The notes: a model not told the origin generated them from the letters alone. Shown: positions 1 through 6,593, counted from the stretch's first letter. The stretch: DNA of 10,063 bases from Gammaproteobacteria bacterium (GCA_030636465.1 DAOVWW010000026.1:1-10063); one strand, 5' to 3'. Program-made: numbers and translations.

Positions 1-260
1 AAGGTGCTGTTTTTGCTATCGTGCCACTGATCAAACGACGCATGACCGGACAGGTTGCTGGTATGGCGGGGGCCTATGGCAATGTCGGTGGGGTAATTTT
101 TCTCACCGTATTTTCATTCGTCTCGCCACAGATATTTTTCATGGTCATTGCTGCCTCTGCGCTGGTAGTTCTTGTAGCTGTTCAGTTTCTGGATGAACCC
201 AAAGGCCATACCGCGGAGGTACTGGAAGACGGCACTGTACAAATGATCGATGTCGGATAG
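1..260 (+). CDS. Nitrate/nitrite transporter, NarK/NasA-type MFS protein (C-terminal fragment)
   Basis: The reading frame is open from the window edge (first full codon at base 3) to TAG at 258-260, so only about the last 85 residues are visible. The start lies outside the window; the GTG at 21 is an internal valine. The fragment begins [17 protein letters not shown] and continues with [20 protein letters not shown]. This matches the glycine-rich nitrate signature in the second half of the NarK/NasA (nitrate/nitrite porter) branch of the major facilitator superfamily. One further hydrophobic helix follows ([23 protein letters not shown]), then a short acidic cytoplasmic tail. Members of this family sit in the inner membrane and import nitrate, exchange it for nitrite, or both. 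The downstream phosphatase-kinase resembles genes beside nasA in pseudomonad assimilatory clusters, which favours assimilatory uptake, but the visible part cannot separate NarK from NasA. Confidence 0.88.
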   Translation, partial: GAVFAIVPLIKRRMTGQVAGMAGAYGNVGGVIFLTVFSFVSPQIFFMVIAASALVVLVAVQFLDEPKGHTAEVLEDGTVQMIDVG

Positions 261-302
261 AAAACTTTCTGGAAAATAATTACTACCGCAGGGTGAAAAA
301 TA

Positions 303-656
303 ATGATGAATAAACACTATATGTTATTTGAAGAAAATAAAATATCTGTCGATGATGAAGGTTTTTTACTCTTTACCGACGACTGGTCTCCTGAAATGGG
401 TAGCCATATTGCAGTAGATATAGGTGTCGATATGAGTGATGATCATTGGGAGGTTGTACACTTTATCCGCGAACAGTTTGAAACAAATTGCTCAATCCCT
501 GAGCTGCGTAAATTCCTGAAATTTCTTCGTAATCTTTACGGCAAAGAAAGAGCCACTCGACGCTATGTCTATGATTTATTTCCCTATGGTTATGGTCAGC
601 AGGCATGTAAGATCGCAGGTATGCGCAAACCTCTGAAGCTGATGCTCGACCTTTGA
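303..656 (+). CDS. DsrC/TusE-family protein lacking the C-terminal redox cysteine (RspA-like)
   Basis: The 117-residue product aligns by eye along the whole DsrC/TusE fold: DDEGFLLFTDDWSPEMG near the N-terminus, DDHWEVVHFIREQFE (47-60), then RYVYDLFPYGYGQQACKIAG (87-106). DsrC proteins carry sulfur or trisulfide intermediates through a penultimate CysA and a second CysB eleven residues earlier, while TusE keeps only CysA. Here the CysB position is kept (Cys102), but the CysA position is Leu113 and the tail runs four residues further (LKLMLDL). An additional Cys63 is present. Loss of CysA argues against the usual sulfur-transfer chemistry and fits DsrC homologues regarded as regulatory. A start at ATG 303 has AGGGTG 7 nt upstream; ATG 306 is equally possible. 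The gene lies 42 bp after the nitrate transporter, with no promoter seen between, and abuts the kinase gene. Family membership is firm; function is not. Confidence 0.85.
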   Translation: MMNKHYMLFEENKISVDDEGFLLFTDDWSPEMGSHIAVDIGVDMSDDHWEVVHFIREQFETNCSIPELRKFLKFLRNLYGKERATRRYVYDLFPYGYGQQACKIAGMRKPLKLMLDL

Positions 657-2366
657 ATGGCAGGAAAACTCGACATAGACTATGCCATTGTCACTGAAAA
701 AGGTGACAAGGATGAGAATGCCGATGCTGCAGATGCCTGCATACCCGAAGGTGGCTTAATTCACAGTAAAGGCATCGCCGCCGCGATTGCCGATGGCATG
801 AGCAGCTCAGAAGGTGGCAAGGAAGCCAGCCAGGTCTGTGTCACCGGTTTCCTTACCGACTATTTCAGTACCCCGGAATCCTGGACAGTAAAAACATCAG
901 CTCAGCGTGTGCTGGGTGCACTAAACCGTTGGCTCTATTCTCAGGGCCAGGTACGGCATGATTCTGCCCGTGGCATGGTCACGACATTCAGCGGGCTGGT
1001 ACTCAAGTCCTCTACTGCTCATCTGTTCCATGTCGGAGATTCCAGAATCTACCAATTTCGAAGCGGTGAACTTGAACTACTTACCCGCGACCACCGTGTC
1101 TGGGTCTCAAAAGAGCGCGAGTTCCTCTCCCGTGCCATGGGCATAGATGCCAGTATAGATATTGACTACCGCACAGTCGGTGTTGAGGAAGATGATATTT
1201 TTCTCTTCACTACCGATGGCATAACCGGCCATATAACCGATCATCGAATTACCGAACTGCTTAATGAGCATGGGTATAACCTTCAGGCCTGTTCCTCCGC
1301 ACTGCTGGCCGAATCCCTACACAACGGCAGCACAGATAATGTTACCTGCCAGCTAATGCGGGTACTGTCACTGCCACAGGAAACCGAAGACGATATTTAC
1401 CAGAAGATTAACGAGTTGCCTTTTCCACCTGACCTCAACCCGGGGATGAAAATTGATGGTTACGAGATTCTGCGTGAATTACATGCGTCCCGTCGCAGTG
1501 AAGTCTTCCTCGCTGTTGATCAGCAAACAAATGAAAAGCTTATCCTCAAGACACCTTCAATAAACTACCGAGATAACGCAGAATATCTTGATGCTTTTCT
1601 GCATGAAGAATGGGTCGGACGGCGCATTAAAAATATTCATGTACTAAAGATTCTAGAACCCAAACGACGCCGTTTCCTATATAACATTTCTGAGTTTGTT
1701 GAGGGTCAATCACTGCGGCAGTGGATAGATGACCACCCACAGACACATATCAATACCGCACGTGAATATCTAAAACAGATTGCTGATGGGCTACGCGCCT
1801 TTCACCGTCTCGAGATGATTCACCAGGATCTGAAACCTGACAATATTTTGATCGACACTAACGGCACGCTGAAAATTATTGATTTCGGTTCTACCCGTGT
1901 CGCCGGGGCATCCGAAATTTGCAGCAATCTTGATAAGGATATTCCACAGGGGACCATAAACTACACCGCACCGGAATGTATAGATGGCTCTGGCTGCAGC
2001 AACCGCTCAGATATGTTTTCCTTTGGTGTCATCGCCTATGAGTTATTAACCGGACATCTACCTTATGGTGACAGTGACAAACCCCGACCAGCAAACAAAT
2101 TAAAATACGTATCCTGTCGTAAGCATAATGATCAACTGGCTACCTGGGTAGACGGTGCGCTACGCAAGGCGGTACATCCCGACCCCAAAAAGCGCTATGA
2201 AGCCATGACAGAGTTCCTCGGTGATCTGACCCAGCCAAATGCAAAATTTATTGAATCTGCTTCACAGCCATTACTGGAACGTAACCCGCTGTTGTTCTGG
2301 AAAGGATTCTCTGCTTTTCTTACTGCTGTCTGTTTTTACCTGCTGTTCCTGCTTGCCAGTAAGTGA
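657..2366 (+). CDS. Membrane-anchored PP2C phosphatase-Ser/Thr protein kinase fusion
   Basis: This 569-residue protein has three parts. Residues 6-235 are a PP2C-type phosphatase with the metal-site motifs IADGMSSSEGG (Asp46), TTFSGLVL, HVGDSRIY (Asp128), LFTTDGITGH (Asp187) and TDNVTC (Asp227). Residues 269-525 are a Hanks-type kinase: Lys298 in LILKT, catalytic loop HQDLKPDN (Asp391, Asn396), IDFGSTR (Asp409) and TAPE (437-440). The glycine-rich loop is degenerate (ELHASRRSEVF) and HRD is HQD. Residues 546-566 form one hydrophobic segment, so the catalytic domains should be cytoplasmic on a C-terminal anchor. ATG follows directly on the upstream stop (TGAATG), implying translational coupling. 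Similar fusions lie beside nasA in pseudomonads, so a role in nitrate uptake or assimilation is likely. The substrate is unknown; the DsrC-like neighbour and the transporter are candidates. Kinase activity is probable but unproven. Confidence 0.93.
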   Translation: MAGKLDIDYAIVTEKGDKDENADAADACIPEGGLIHSKGIAAAIADGMSSSEGGKEASQVCVTGFLTDYFSTPESWTVKTSAQRVLGALNRWLYSQGQVRHDSARGMVTTFSGLVLKSSTAHLFHVGDSRIYQFRSGELELLTRDHRVWVSKEREFLSRAMGIDASIDIDYRTVGVEEDDIFLFTTDGITGHITDHRITELLNEHGYNLQACSSALLAESLHNGSTDNVTCQLMRVLSLPQETEDDIYQKINELPFPPDLNPGMKIDGYEILRELHASRRSEVFLAVDQQTNEKLILKTPSINYRDNAEYLDAFLHEEWVGRRIKNIHVLKILEPKRRRFLYNISEFVEGQSLRQWIDDHPQTHINTAREYLKQIADGLRAFHRLEMIHQDLKPDNILIDTNGTLKIIDFGSTRVAGASEICSNLDKDIPQGTINYTAPECIDGSGCSNRSDMFSFGVIAYELLTGHLPYGDSDKPRPANKLKYVSCRKHNDQLATWVDGALRKAVHPDPKKRYEAMTEFLGDLTQPNAKFIESASQPLLERNPLLFWKGFSAFLTAVCFYLLFLLASK

Positions 2367-2403
2367 GGCAAACCGTTATAAACTATAATAGGTCTATTGC
2401 CTC
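2365..2403. terminator. Bulged inverted repeat between convergent genes, candidate bidirectional terminator
   Basis: GAGGCAA (2365-2371) pairs with TTGCCTC (2397-2403). Inside it, ACC (2372-2374) pairs with GGT (2391-2393), and TTATA (2376-2380) with TATAA (2384-2388) around an AAC loop. The structure joins the stop of the kinase gene to the last codons of the convergent membrane-protein gene. No T-tract follows on either strand, so intrinsic termination is only a suggestion; it might instead protect 3' ends. Confidence 0.42.
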
Positions 2404-2798
2404 TTGCTGAACTTCAGGTACGCATAGAAGGCAATAACGCTCCAGACGATACTCCTGAGACTCATTGCCATGATAGTACGAAACTCAAACTCGCCGCCAT
2501 TATAGATATGCAGGTTTAACAGGGCGAAAACCACCAGAGTTGATATAACTATGATTCCAGCCAGCCACATCGCCCAACGCTGAGTAAACCACAGACCCAC
2601 GCCCGCAATTATATAGAAAAACCCTGCAACAAAATTAAACCAGAGTACAAATGGTACATAGTTACCGGCGGCTGCACGGTCAGGGCCATCAGCAAACAAC
2701 ACCATGCCTCCAGACTTAATCGTTAACAGCCCGAACAGTATCGCTACCAGGCTAATCAACAGAACTCCAATGCTTCGATTTGAATTAACAACGCTCAT
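2394..2798 (-). CDS. Four-helix integral membrane protein of unknown function
   Basis: I do not recognise this 134-residue protein. It has four hydrophobic segments at about residues 10-29, 48-70, 75-95 and 109-127, separated by short polar stretches. The first loop (about 30-47, GGMVLFADGPDRAAAGNY) and the third (LHIYNGGEFEF) are the most polar. Under the positive-inside rule the ends (NSNRS, LKFSKRQ) would be cytoplasmic, putting both of those loops in the periplasm. Size and topology recall DoxX-like and other small four-helix inner-membrane proteins, but no diagnostic motif is visible. It starts 27 bp after the cytochrome gene on the same strand with only a weak ribosome-binding site (GAGAAT), so it is probably co-transcribed with it. 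A partnership with that cytochrome is inferred only from position. Confidence 0.8.
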   Translation of the reverse strand: MSVVNSNRSIGVLLISLVAILFGLLTIKSGGMVLFADGPDRAAAGNYVPFVLWFNFVAGFFYIIAGVGLWFTQRWAMWLAGIIVISTLVVFALLNLHIYNGGEFEFRTIMAMSLRSIVWSVIAFYAYLKFSKRQ

Positions 2799-2825
2799 AC
2801 TTTTATTCTCATGATATTCAAACTG

Positions 2826-3299
2826 TTACTTTGAAGGCGCAGCAACTGCATCAATTCTGTAGGCTGCATGGCAGGCCACGCAGTTTTGCATCAGTTCTGA
2901 CAGCTGCTGCAGCGAATGCTCAGGGTCTTCCAGTTCATCGGCATCGAGCGCCAGCATGTCAAATTTCTTATGCGTATCAAATCCAAGCTTTTTAAATGAC
3001 AGCGGCAGTTTGCCAACCAAAGATCCTGGAACCGCCTGCTGTGCCGCAGCACCCACTTTGCGCGCTTCGATGGCTATCTGTGCGGTATCCTTCTTTCCAA
3101 CAGCCGCGGTAATTTTCTGTACAGATTCCAGGAAGGCCCGCATTTCGGCCAGTACCAGATCCCGTTCACCCGGTTCCAGTAATAGCGCCTGACGCCCATC
3201 ACTGCTGGGTGCAACCGAACCACTAAGAATGAACTTATATGTCATCGCCGATACAGCCAGTAAAAGAACGAGTGTGATCGTCCAGCATAATTTACACAT
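2826..3299 (-). CDS. Monoheme class II-like c-type cytochrome (c-556/c' type)
   Basis: The 157-residue protein has an N-terminal hydrophobic segment (about 4-22) acting as a signal peptide or membrane anchor, a helical polar region, and a single CVACH heme site at 140-144 close to the C-terminus. A C-terminal heme motif following a mostly helical chain is the mark of class II cytochromes c (cytochromes c' and c-556), which are four-helix bundles in the periplasm. Met53, in AEMRAFLESV of the first long helix, is a plausible sixth ligand as in low-spin c-556, but this is inferred. Cys2 and Cys5 (MCKLCW) sit before the hydrophobic segment, an unusual placement. The start is supported by GGAG 8 nt upstream. 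The next gene on this strand is a small membrane protein. The physiological electron partner is not evident. Confidence 0.83.
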   Translation of the reverse strand: MCKLCWTITLVLLLAVSAMTYKFILSGSVAPSSDGRQALLLEPGERDLVLAEMRAFLESVQKITAAVGKKDTAQIAIEARKVGAAAQQAVPGSLVGKLPLSFKKLGFDTHKKFDMLALDADELEDPEHSLQQLSELMQNCVACHAAYRIDAVAAPSK

Positions 3300-3360
3300 G
3301 TTTAACTCCAGTTATAGGGGCAGTCTTATTTATTCATTGTTGCAAGGAACGTAGAGATGA

Positions 3361-3388
3361 TTTATCGCTAAGTGCTGTAGTGATACAA
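3361..3388 (-). promoter_or_regulatory. Weak sigma70-like promoter candidate for the class II cytochrome gene
   Basis: On the minus strand TTGTAT (3383-3388) and GATAAA-like sequence (3361-3366) are 16 bp apart, which would start transcription roughly 55 bp before the cytochrome gene. The match is modest. The rest of the 244-bp non-coding stretch 3300-3543 is AT-rich and shows only short chance-level inverted repeats. Confidence 0.28.
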
Positions 3389-3543
3389 AGAGATTGCCAC
3401 GCTACGTTAGCCACGATGACTTCCTATGAAAAAAATACAGCTTCCTTGAAATTTAATGATTAACGTAACAGGACTCTATAAGTTTTAAACAATTAGTTCT
3501 GTGACATTCTCACAATGCCCACATAAAAATTACAATAATTATG

Positions 3544-4875
3544 TCAAACCGAGGGCAAAACGAGGCTGGCGCGAATACCGCCAGATGAGGACTGTTTCAG
3601 TTCAAGTGAACCACGATACATTTCGGCAATATCCCGTACTATATCGAGTCCCAGGCCGCTGCCGGGCACTGTCTCATCAAGCCGACGCCCCCTTTCAATA
3701 ATTTCATTACGAAGTGTTTCGGGGACCCCCTTACCATCATCTTCGACGACTAATGTTAAATGCTCGTCAGCGCATTGTGCAGAAATATCAACCTTACTAG
3801 ATGCCCATTTACAGGCATTATCAATCAAATTCCCCAACATTTCTTCGAGATCTTCTGCTTCACCACGGAAGCAGCAATCTGCGGAGATTGTCTGGCTTAA
3901 TTTAATATTCCGTTCCCGGTGTAATTGTTCCATACTGAAAATCAGGTCTTTAATGATTACCCCGACATCTGCACGTGCACCTATCACCCCTGCAGTCCCT
4001 GCGATACGGGCCTGTGACAAATACCTGTCCATACTTGCCACCATCGCATCAGTTTGCTGCAAGATTATGCGACGTTTCTCCTCTCCCACATCTCTGCTCT
4101 CGTTACGAATAACAGTCAATGGATTTTTTAGTGCATGGGCAAGGTTAGCTGCGTGTGTCCTCGCTCGCAGCAGCAAAGATGCATTGTGATCCAGCAGAGC
4201 ATTCAGCTCGCTGACCACCGGCTGCACTTCCTCAGGAAAACTTTGCGGTAATCGCTCCGTCTTACCCTGGCGAATATCGGTCAGTGCCTGCTTCAATGTC
4301 TGCAGCGGTCGTAACCCAAAGCGTACCTGGAACCATACCGCCAGCCAAAGACCCAGCCCGAGAACAAACAGCGTAATGGCTACCTGAATTGAAAATGCAC
4401 GAACATCCTGTTCTATATCAGAAACAGGGCCAGCCACCATGAACAATAGCGGGAGCTTCGATTGTGGGTAGGTTATTTTCTGTACCAACGCCAGTATTGG
4501 TTCGTCTTCAGGGCCTGTAAGTTTTTGTAAGTCAGGAATGGCATCTTCTGCCGGCTCCGTTACAGGCAGATTGTCTCGCCACAGTGAATCTGAACGGGAA
4601 GTTGTAACATCAGATTGACGGATCTCCCAATACCAGCCGGAATGAGGACGATTAAAGCGTGGATCCGTTGGACGCCAGTTCATCTGAAATAACCCTTCGA
4701 CTGTAATACCACTAGCAGCGACCAGTTCTTCCAGGTGTCCCTGTAAGGAATCTTCAAAACGTTGCTCAATATATCCTCGAAACAGCAATATCAGCAGCAG
4801 CGCGGCCACTGCCAGGGCTGAGGCGACCCAGACGAATGAGGTCGCTATCAGTCGAAGTGTCAGTGAGTTACGCAT
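3544..4875 (-). CDS. Sensor histidine kinase, QseC/PmrB-like
   Basis: This 443-residue inner-membrane kinase has a first helix at about 12-33, a periplasmic sensor region at 34-162 (containing NRPHSGWYWEI), a second helix at about 163-182, then a HAMP-like linker. The dimerisation and phosphoacceptor helix carries His247 in NLAHALKNPLTVIRNE. The ATPase domain has the N box (Asn349 and Asn353 in LGNLIDNACKWA), G1 (EDDGKGVP, 378-385) and G2 (GSGLGLDIV, 405-413), so it looks fully active. The HxxKNPLT-type H box, short HAMP region and pairing with an OmpR-type regulator place it in the QseC/PmrB/PhoQ-like group. Its start overlaps the regulator stop by 8 bp, indicating coupling. The likely targets are the divergent cytochrome operon and its own operon. 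The stimulus is unknown; redox or oxygen-linked signals are guesses from context. Confidence 0.93.
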   Translation of the reverse strand: MRNSLTLRLIATSFVWVASALAVAALLLILLFRGYIEQRFEDSLQGHLEELVAASGITVEGLFQMNWRPTDPRFNRPHSGWYWEIRQSDVTTSRSDSLWRDNLPVTEPAEDAIPDLQKLTGPEDEPILALVQKITYPQSKLPLLFMVAGPVSDIEQDVRAFSIQVAITLFVLGLGLWLAVWFQVRFGLRPLQTLKQALTDIRQGKTERLPQSFPEEVQPVVSELNALLDHNASLLLRARTHAANLAHALKNPLTVIRNESRDVGEEKRRIILQQTDAMVASMDRYLSQARIAGTAGVIGARADVGVIIKDLIFSMEQLHRERNIKLSQTISADCCFRGEAEDLEEMLGNLIDNACKWASSKVDISAQCADEHLTLVVEDDGKGVPETLRNEIIERGRRLDETVPGSGLGLDIVRDIAEMYRGSLELKQSSSGGIRASLVLPSV

Positions 4876-5539
4876 CTCCCTCTGGCACTACTAGCTGATA
4901 GCCCAGCCCTCTATGCGTTTTAATCAATTCGGCACCGAGCTTTTTTCGCAGGCGGTTTATCAGTACTTCGATTACATTCGAATCACGATCAAAATCCTGC
5001 TCATACAGATGTTCGGTGAGCTCGGTCTTCGAAACAATCCGCTGCGAATGCTGCATCAGGTGTGCAAGAGTTCGAAATTCAAGCGCAGTCAGCTCGACAG
5101 GACGCCCAGCTACCGTTAATCGTGCAGCACTGATATCAAGAGCGAGTGCCCCCATCTCAATGACCGGACTGGCATGTCCTGCTGCCCGGCGAATTAGCGC
5201 CTCAACGCGTGCCAGCATTTCTTCCAGTTCGAAAGGTTTGGCCAGGTAGTCATCTGCACCAGCACGCAGTCCCGCCACCTTTTCACGCCAGGTATCACGT
5301 GCTGTCAAAATAAGAACGGGCATATCCCTCCCCGTTCTTCTCCATTGCTGCAGTATACTCAGCCCATCACGCTTCGGTAAGCCGATATCCAGCAAAACAA
5401 TATCATATGATTCCGTGTCTCCAAGGAATTGACCTTCCTCACCATCATACGCAATGTCCACAACATACATGGCCTGGCGCAAGGTATCAGCCACCTGCCT
5501 GGCCACATCAACATCATCTTCAATAACGAGCGCTCTCAT
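4868..5539 (-). CDS. OmpR-family response regulator, QseB/PmrA-like
   Basis: The 223-residue protein has a complete receiver domain (1-118) and a winged-helix DNA-binding domain (about 125-218). Receiver residues are acidic Asp8/Asp9, phosphoacceptor Asp51 (VLLDIGLPKRDG), Thr79 and Lys101 (LAKPFELEE). The output domain contains VELTALEFRTLAHLM and the recognition-helix segment NVIEVLINRLRKKLG, followed by the wing motif IKTHRGLGYQLV. The GLPKRDG loop and the VLINRLRKKL helix are typical of the QseB/PmrA/BasR subgroup, whose members bind direct repeats of a TTAA-containing half-site. A matching triple half-site lies upstream of the operon at 5908-5935. It starts 1 nt after the PepSY gene stop and overlaps the histidine kinase by 8 bp. 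Confidence 0.95.
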   Translation of the reverse strand: MRALVIEDDVDVARQVADTLRQAMYVVDIAYDGEEGQFLGDTESYDIVLLDIGLPKRDGLSILQQWRRTGRDMPVLILTARDTWREKVAGLRAGADDYLAKPFELEEMLARVEALIRRAAGHASPVIEMGALALDISAARLTVAGRPVELTALEFRTLAHLMQHSQRIVSKTELTEHLYEQDFDRDSNVIEVLINRLRKKLGAELIKTHRGLGYQLVVPEGDA

Positions 5540-5540
5540 C

Positions 5541-5858
5541 TTAGTGATCAGCTTTCAGTAGTTCCAGTGTGATGGCATTGTATTCTAGTTCATAGACCTT
5601 TCCCTTGCGGGTCAGCAACTTTACTTCATAGAGCCACATTTCTTTTCCATCGACGTTTTCCTGTTCCATCTCCACTTCTAGTATGCGCCCCTGGTGGGTT
5701 TTATCCACCACGGCAAGCAGGTCTCTGAGTGATGCGACCTCATCAGGTACCTGCATATCTCTTACATCATCAGCGAATACTAGCGAAGCACCAAATGTCA
5801 GCGCTGTCGACAACACTAGCATGAGAAAAACAACTCTTGTTCTGCGTATAAATTTCAA
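5541..5858 (-). CDS. Exported PepSY-domain protein
   Basis: The 105-residue product has a signal peptide (basic MKFIRRTR, then a hydrophobic core to about residue 28, cleavage likely after VFA). The remaining region has the PepSY pattern: a helix containing LRDLLAVVDKTHQGRILEVEME, a strand with KEMWLYEVKLLTRKGKVYELEYNA, and a terminal TLELLK. PepSY modules are small periplasmic or extracytoplasmic domains, and genes for them commonly sit next to QseBC-type systems and cytochrome b genes. It is the first gene of the operon and ends 1 nt before the regulator start, so it may modulate the sensor kinase or the cytochromes; that role is inferred. AAGG about 9 nt upstream of ATG serves as ribosome-binding site. 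The open frame on the opposite strand at 5683-5877 is a shadow. Confidence 0.85.
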   Translation of the reverse strand: MKFIRRTRVVFLMLVLSTALTFGASLVFADDVRDMQVPDEVASLRDLLAVVDKTHQGRILEVEMEQENVDGKEMWLYEVKLLTRKGKVYELEYNAITLELLKADH

Positions 5859-5870
5859 AACAACATACCT

Positions 5871-5900
5871 TAGCTAGTTACCAGACATTCATTCTTTCAA
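5871..5900 (-). promoter_or_regulatory. Candidate promoter for the PepSY/regulator/kinase operon
   Basis: On the minus strand TTGAAA (5895-5900) is followed after 18 bp by TAGCTA (5871-5876). The -35 is good and the -10 poor, as is usual for activator-dependent promoters. The TTAA half-sites start 8 bp upstream of the -35. Together with the plus-strand promoter this would make a divergent pair around one operator. Confidence 0.35.
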
Positions 5901-5907
5901 ACTGAAC

Positions 5908-5935
5908 CTTAACCTTAGCTTAAATTTCCTTTAAG
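5908..5935. promoter_or_regulatory. Triple TTAA-type direct repeat, probable operator of the adjacent QseB/PmrA-like regulator
   Basis: Three half-sites, CTTAAC (5908-5913), CTTAAA (5919-5924) and TTTAAG (5930-5935), are each separated by 5 bp, giving an exact 11-bp period and the same orientation. PmrA/QseB-class regulators bind CTTAAG-like hexamers repeated with a 5-bp gap, so the match is to the regulator encoded 370 bp away. The site lies between the two divergent promoters and could serve both. Confidence 0.66.
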
Positions 5936-5952
5936 CATGGCTTCAGGCAGTG

Positions 5953-5980
5953 TTGCGTAAACTTATCATCAAGCTAATAA
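5953..5980 (+). promoter_or_regulatory. Candidate promoter for the cytochrome b-SHP-DHC operon
   Basis: TTGCGT (5953-5958) and TAATAA (5975-5980) are 16 bp apart, placing a start about 13 bp before the cytochrome b ribosome-binding site (AGGA, 5987-5990). The TTAA operator ends 17 bp upstream of the -35, a position suited to activation. Predicted from consensus only. Confidence 0.42.
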
Positions 5981-5999
5981 GATATCAGGATAAATAATT

Positions 6000-6593
6000 A
6001 TGAAGCCACAACAAACCATCAAAGTCTGGGACCCCTTCGTGCGAATATTCCACTGGGGACTGGTGCTTGCCTTTACTGTGGCCTATCTTACCGAAGAGGA
6101 CATTCTTTCTATCCACACCCTGGCAGGCTACGTTGTTCTAGGACTTTTATCATTGCGCCTGGTATGGGGGCTTATCGGTCCGCGCTATGCAAGATTCTCT
6201 GATTTCACCTATTCGTTATCCAGTATAAAAACATTTCTTAAAGATACACTGAATTTTCGTGCCCGACGCTATCTTGGCCACAATCCAGCGGGTGGTGCAA
6301 TGATACTCCTGCTCATCGCCAGCTTGTTACTGACTTCATTTACTGGATTGGCTATCTATGCGCTGGCCGAACAGGCAGGGCCGCTTGCCGGGATACTGAC
6401 AAATAGCAGCGAGTTCATGGAAGAGGCCCTGGAAGAAACTCATGAGTTTTTTGCCAATTTCACCCTCTTTCTGGTCTTTATACACATCGCCGGCGTCATC
6501 ATTGAAAGTCTACTACATCGCGAAAACCTGGCCAGGTCCATGGTTACTGGTTACAAGCGGGTACTCGACATCAACGAGGAGAAACATTCATGA
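6000..6593 (+). CDS. Cytochrome b561-type membrane protein (prokaryotic b561 / hydrogenase b-type)
   Basis: This 197-residue protein has the prokaryotic cytochrome b561 layout: an opening KVWDPFVRIFHWG (His18), then four hydrophobic segments at about 18-32, 40-60, 98-120 and 148-170. The histidines available to ligate two b hemes are His18, His39 (SIHTLAGY), His148 (LEETHEFF) and His162 (FIHIAGVI); His94 in LGHNPAGG is also a conserved family position. The length is usual. It should take electrons from the quinone pool and pass them to periplasmic cytochromes. It is the first gene of a three-gene operon and its TGA overlaps the next ATG (ATGA). Together with SHP and DHC this is a recognised cluster in proteobacteria, often under a QseBC-like system as here. 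The start has AGGA 9 nt upstream. Confidence 0.92.
   Translation: MKPQQTIKVWDPFVRIFHWGLVLAFTVAYLTEEDILSIHTLAGYVVLGLLSLRLVWGLIGPRYARFSDFTYSLSSIKTFLKDTLNFRARRYLGHNPAGGAMILLLIASLLLTSFTGLAIYALAEQAGPLAGILTNSSEFMEEALEETHEFFANFTLFLVFIHIAGVIIESLLHRENLARSMVTGYKRVLDINEEKHS

Noticed and set aside
303..656. Calling this gene tusE (tRNA 2-thiouridine sulfur relay) or dsrC
   Set aside because: TusE and DsrC both need the penultimate cysteine, which is absent here, and no tus or dsr neighbours are present.
3500..3514. TGTGA-CATTC-TCACA, resembling a CRP/FNR-type palindrome
   Set aside because: The spacer is 5 bp where CRP sites have 6, it is not FNR consensus, and it lies downstream of the histidine kinase stop and far from any start codon.
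3521..3544. ACATAA...TTATGT inverted repeat at the 3' end of the histidine kinase gene, possible terminator
   Set aside because: The stem is only A/T-rich, has no GC core and no T-run after it, so it is too weak to call.
4913..5249. Open frames on the plus strand opposite the response regulator
   Set aside because: They mirror a receiver/winged-helix gene with every family motif intact on the other strand, have no ribosome-binding site and encode no recognisable domain.
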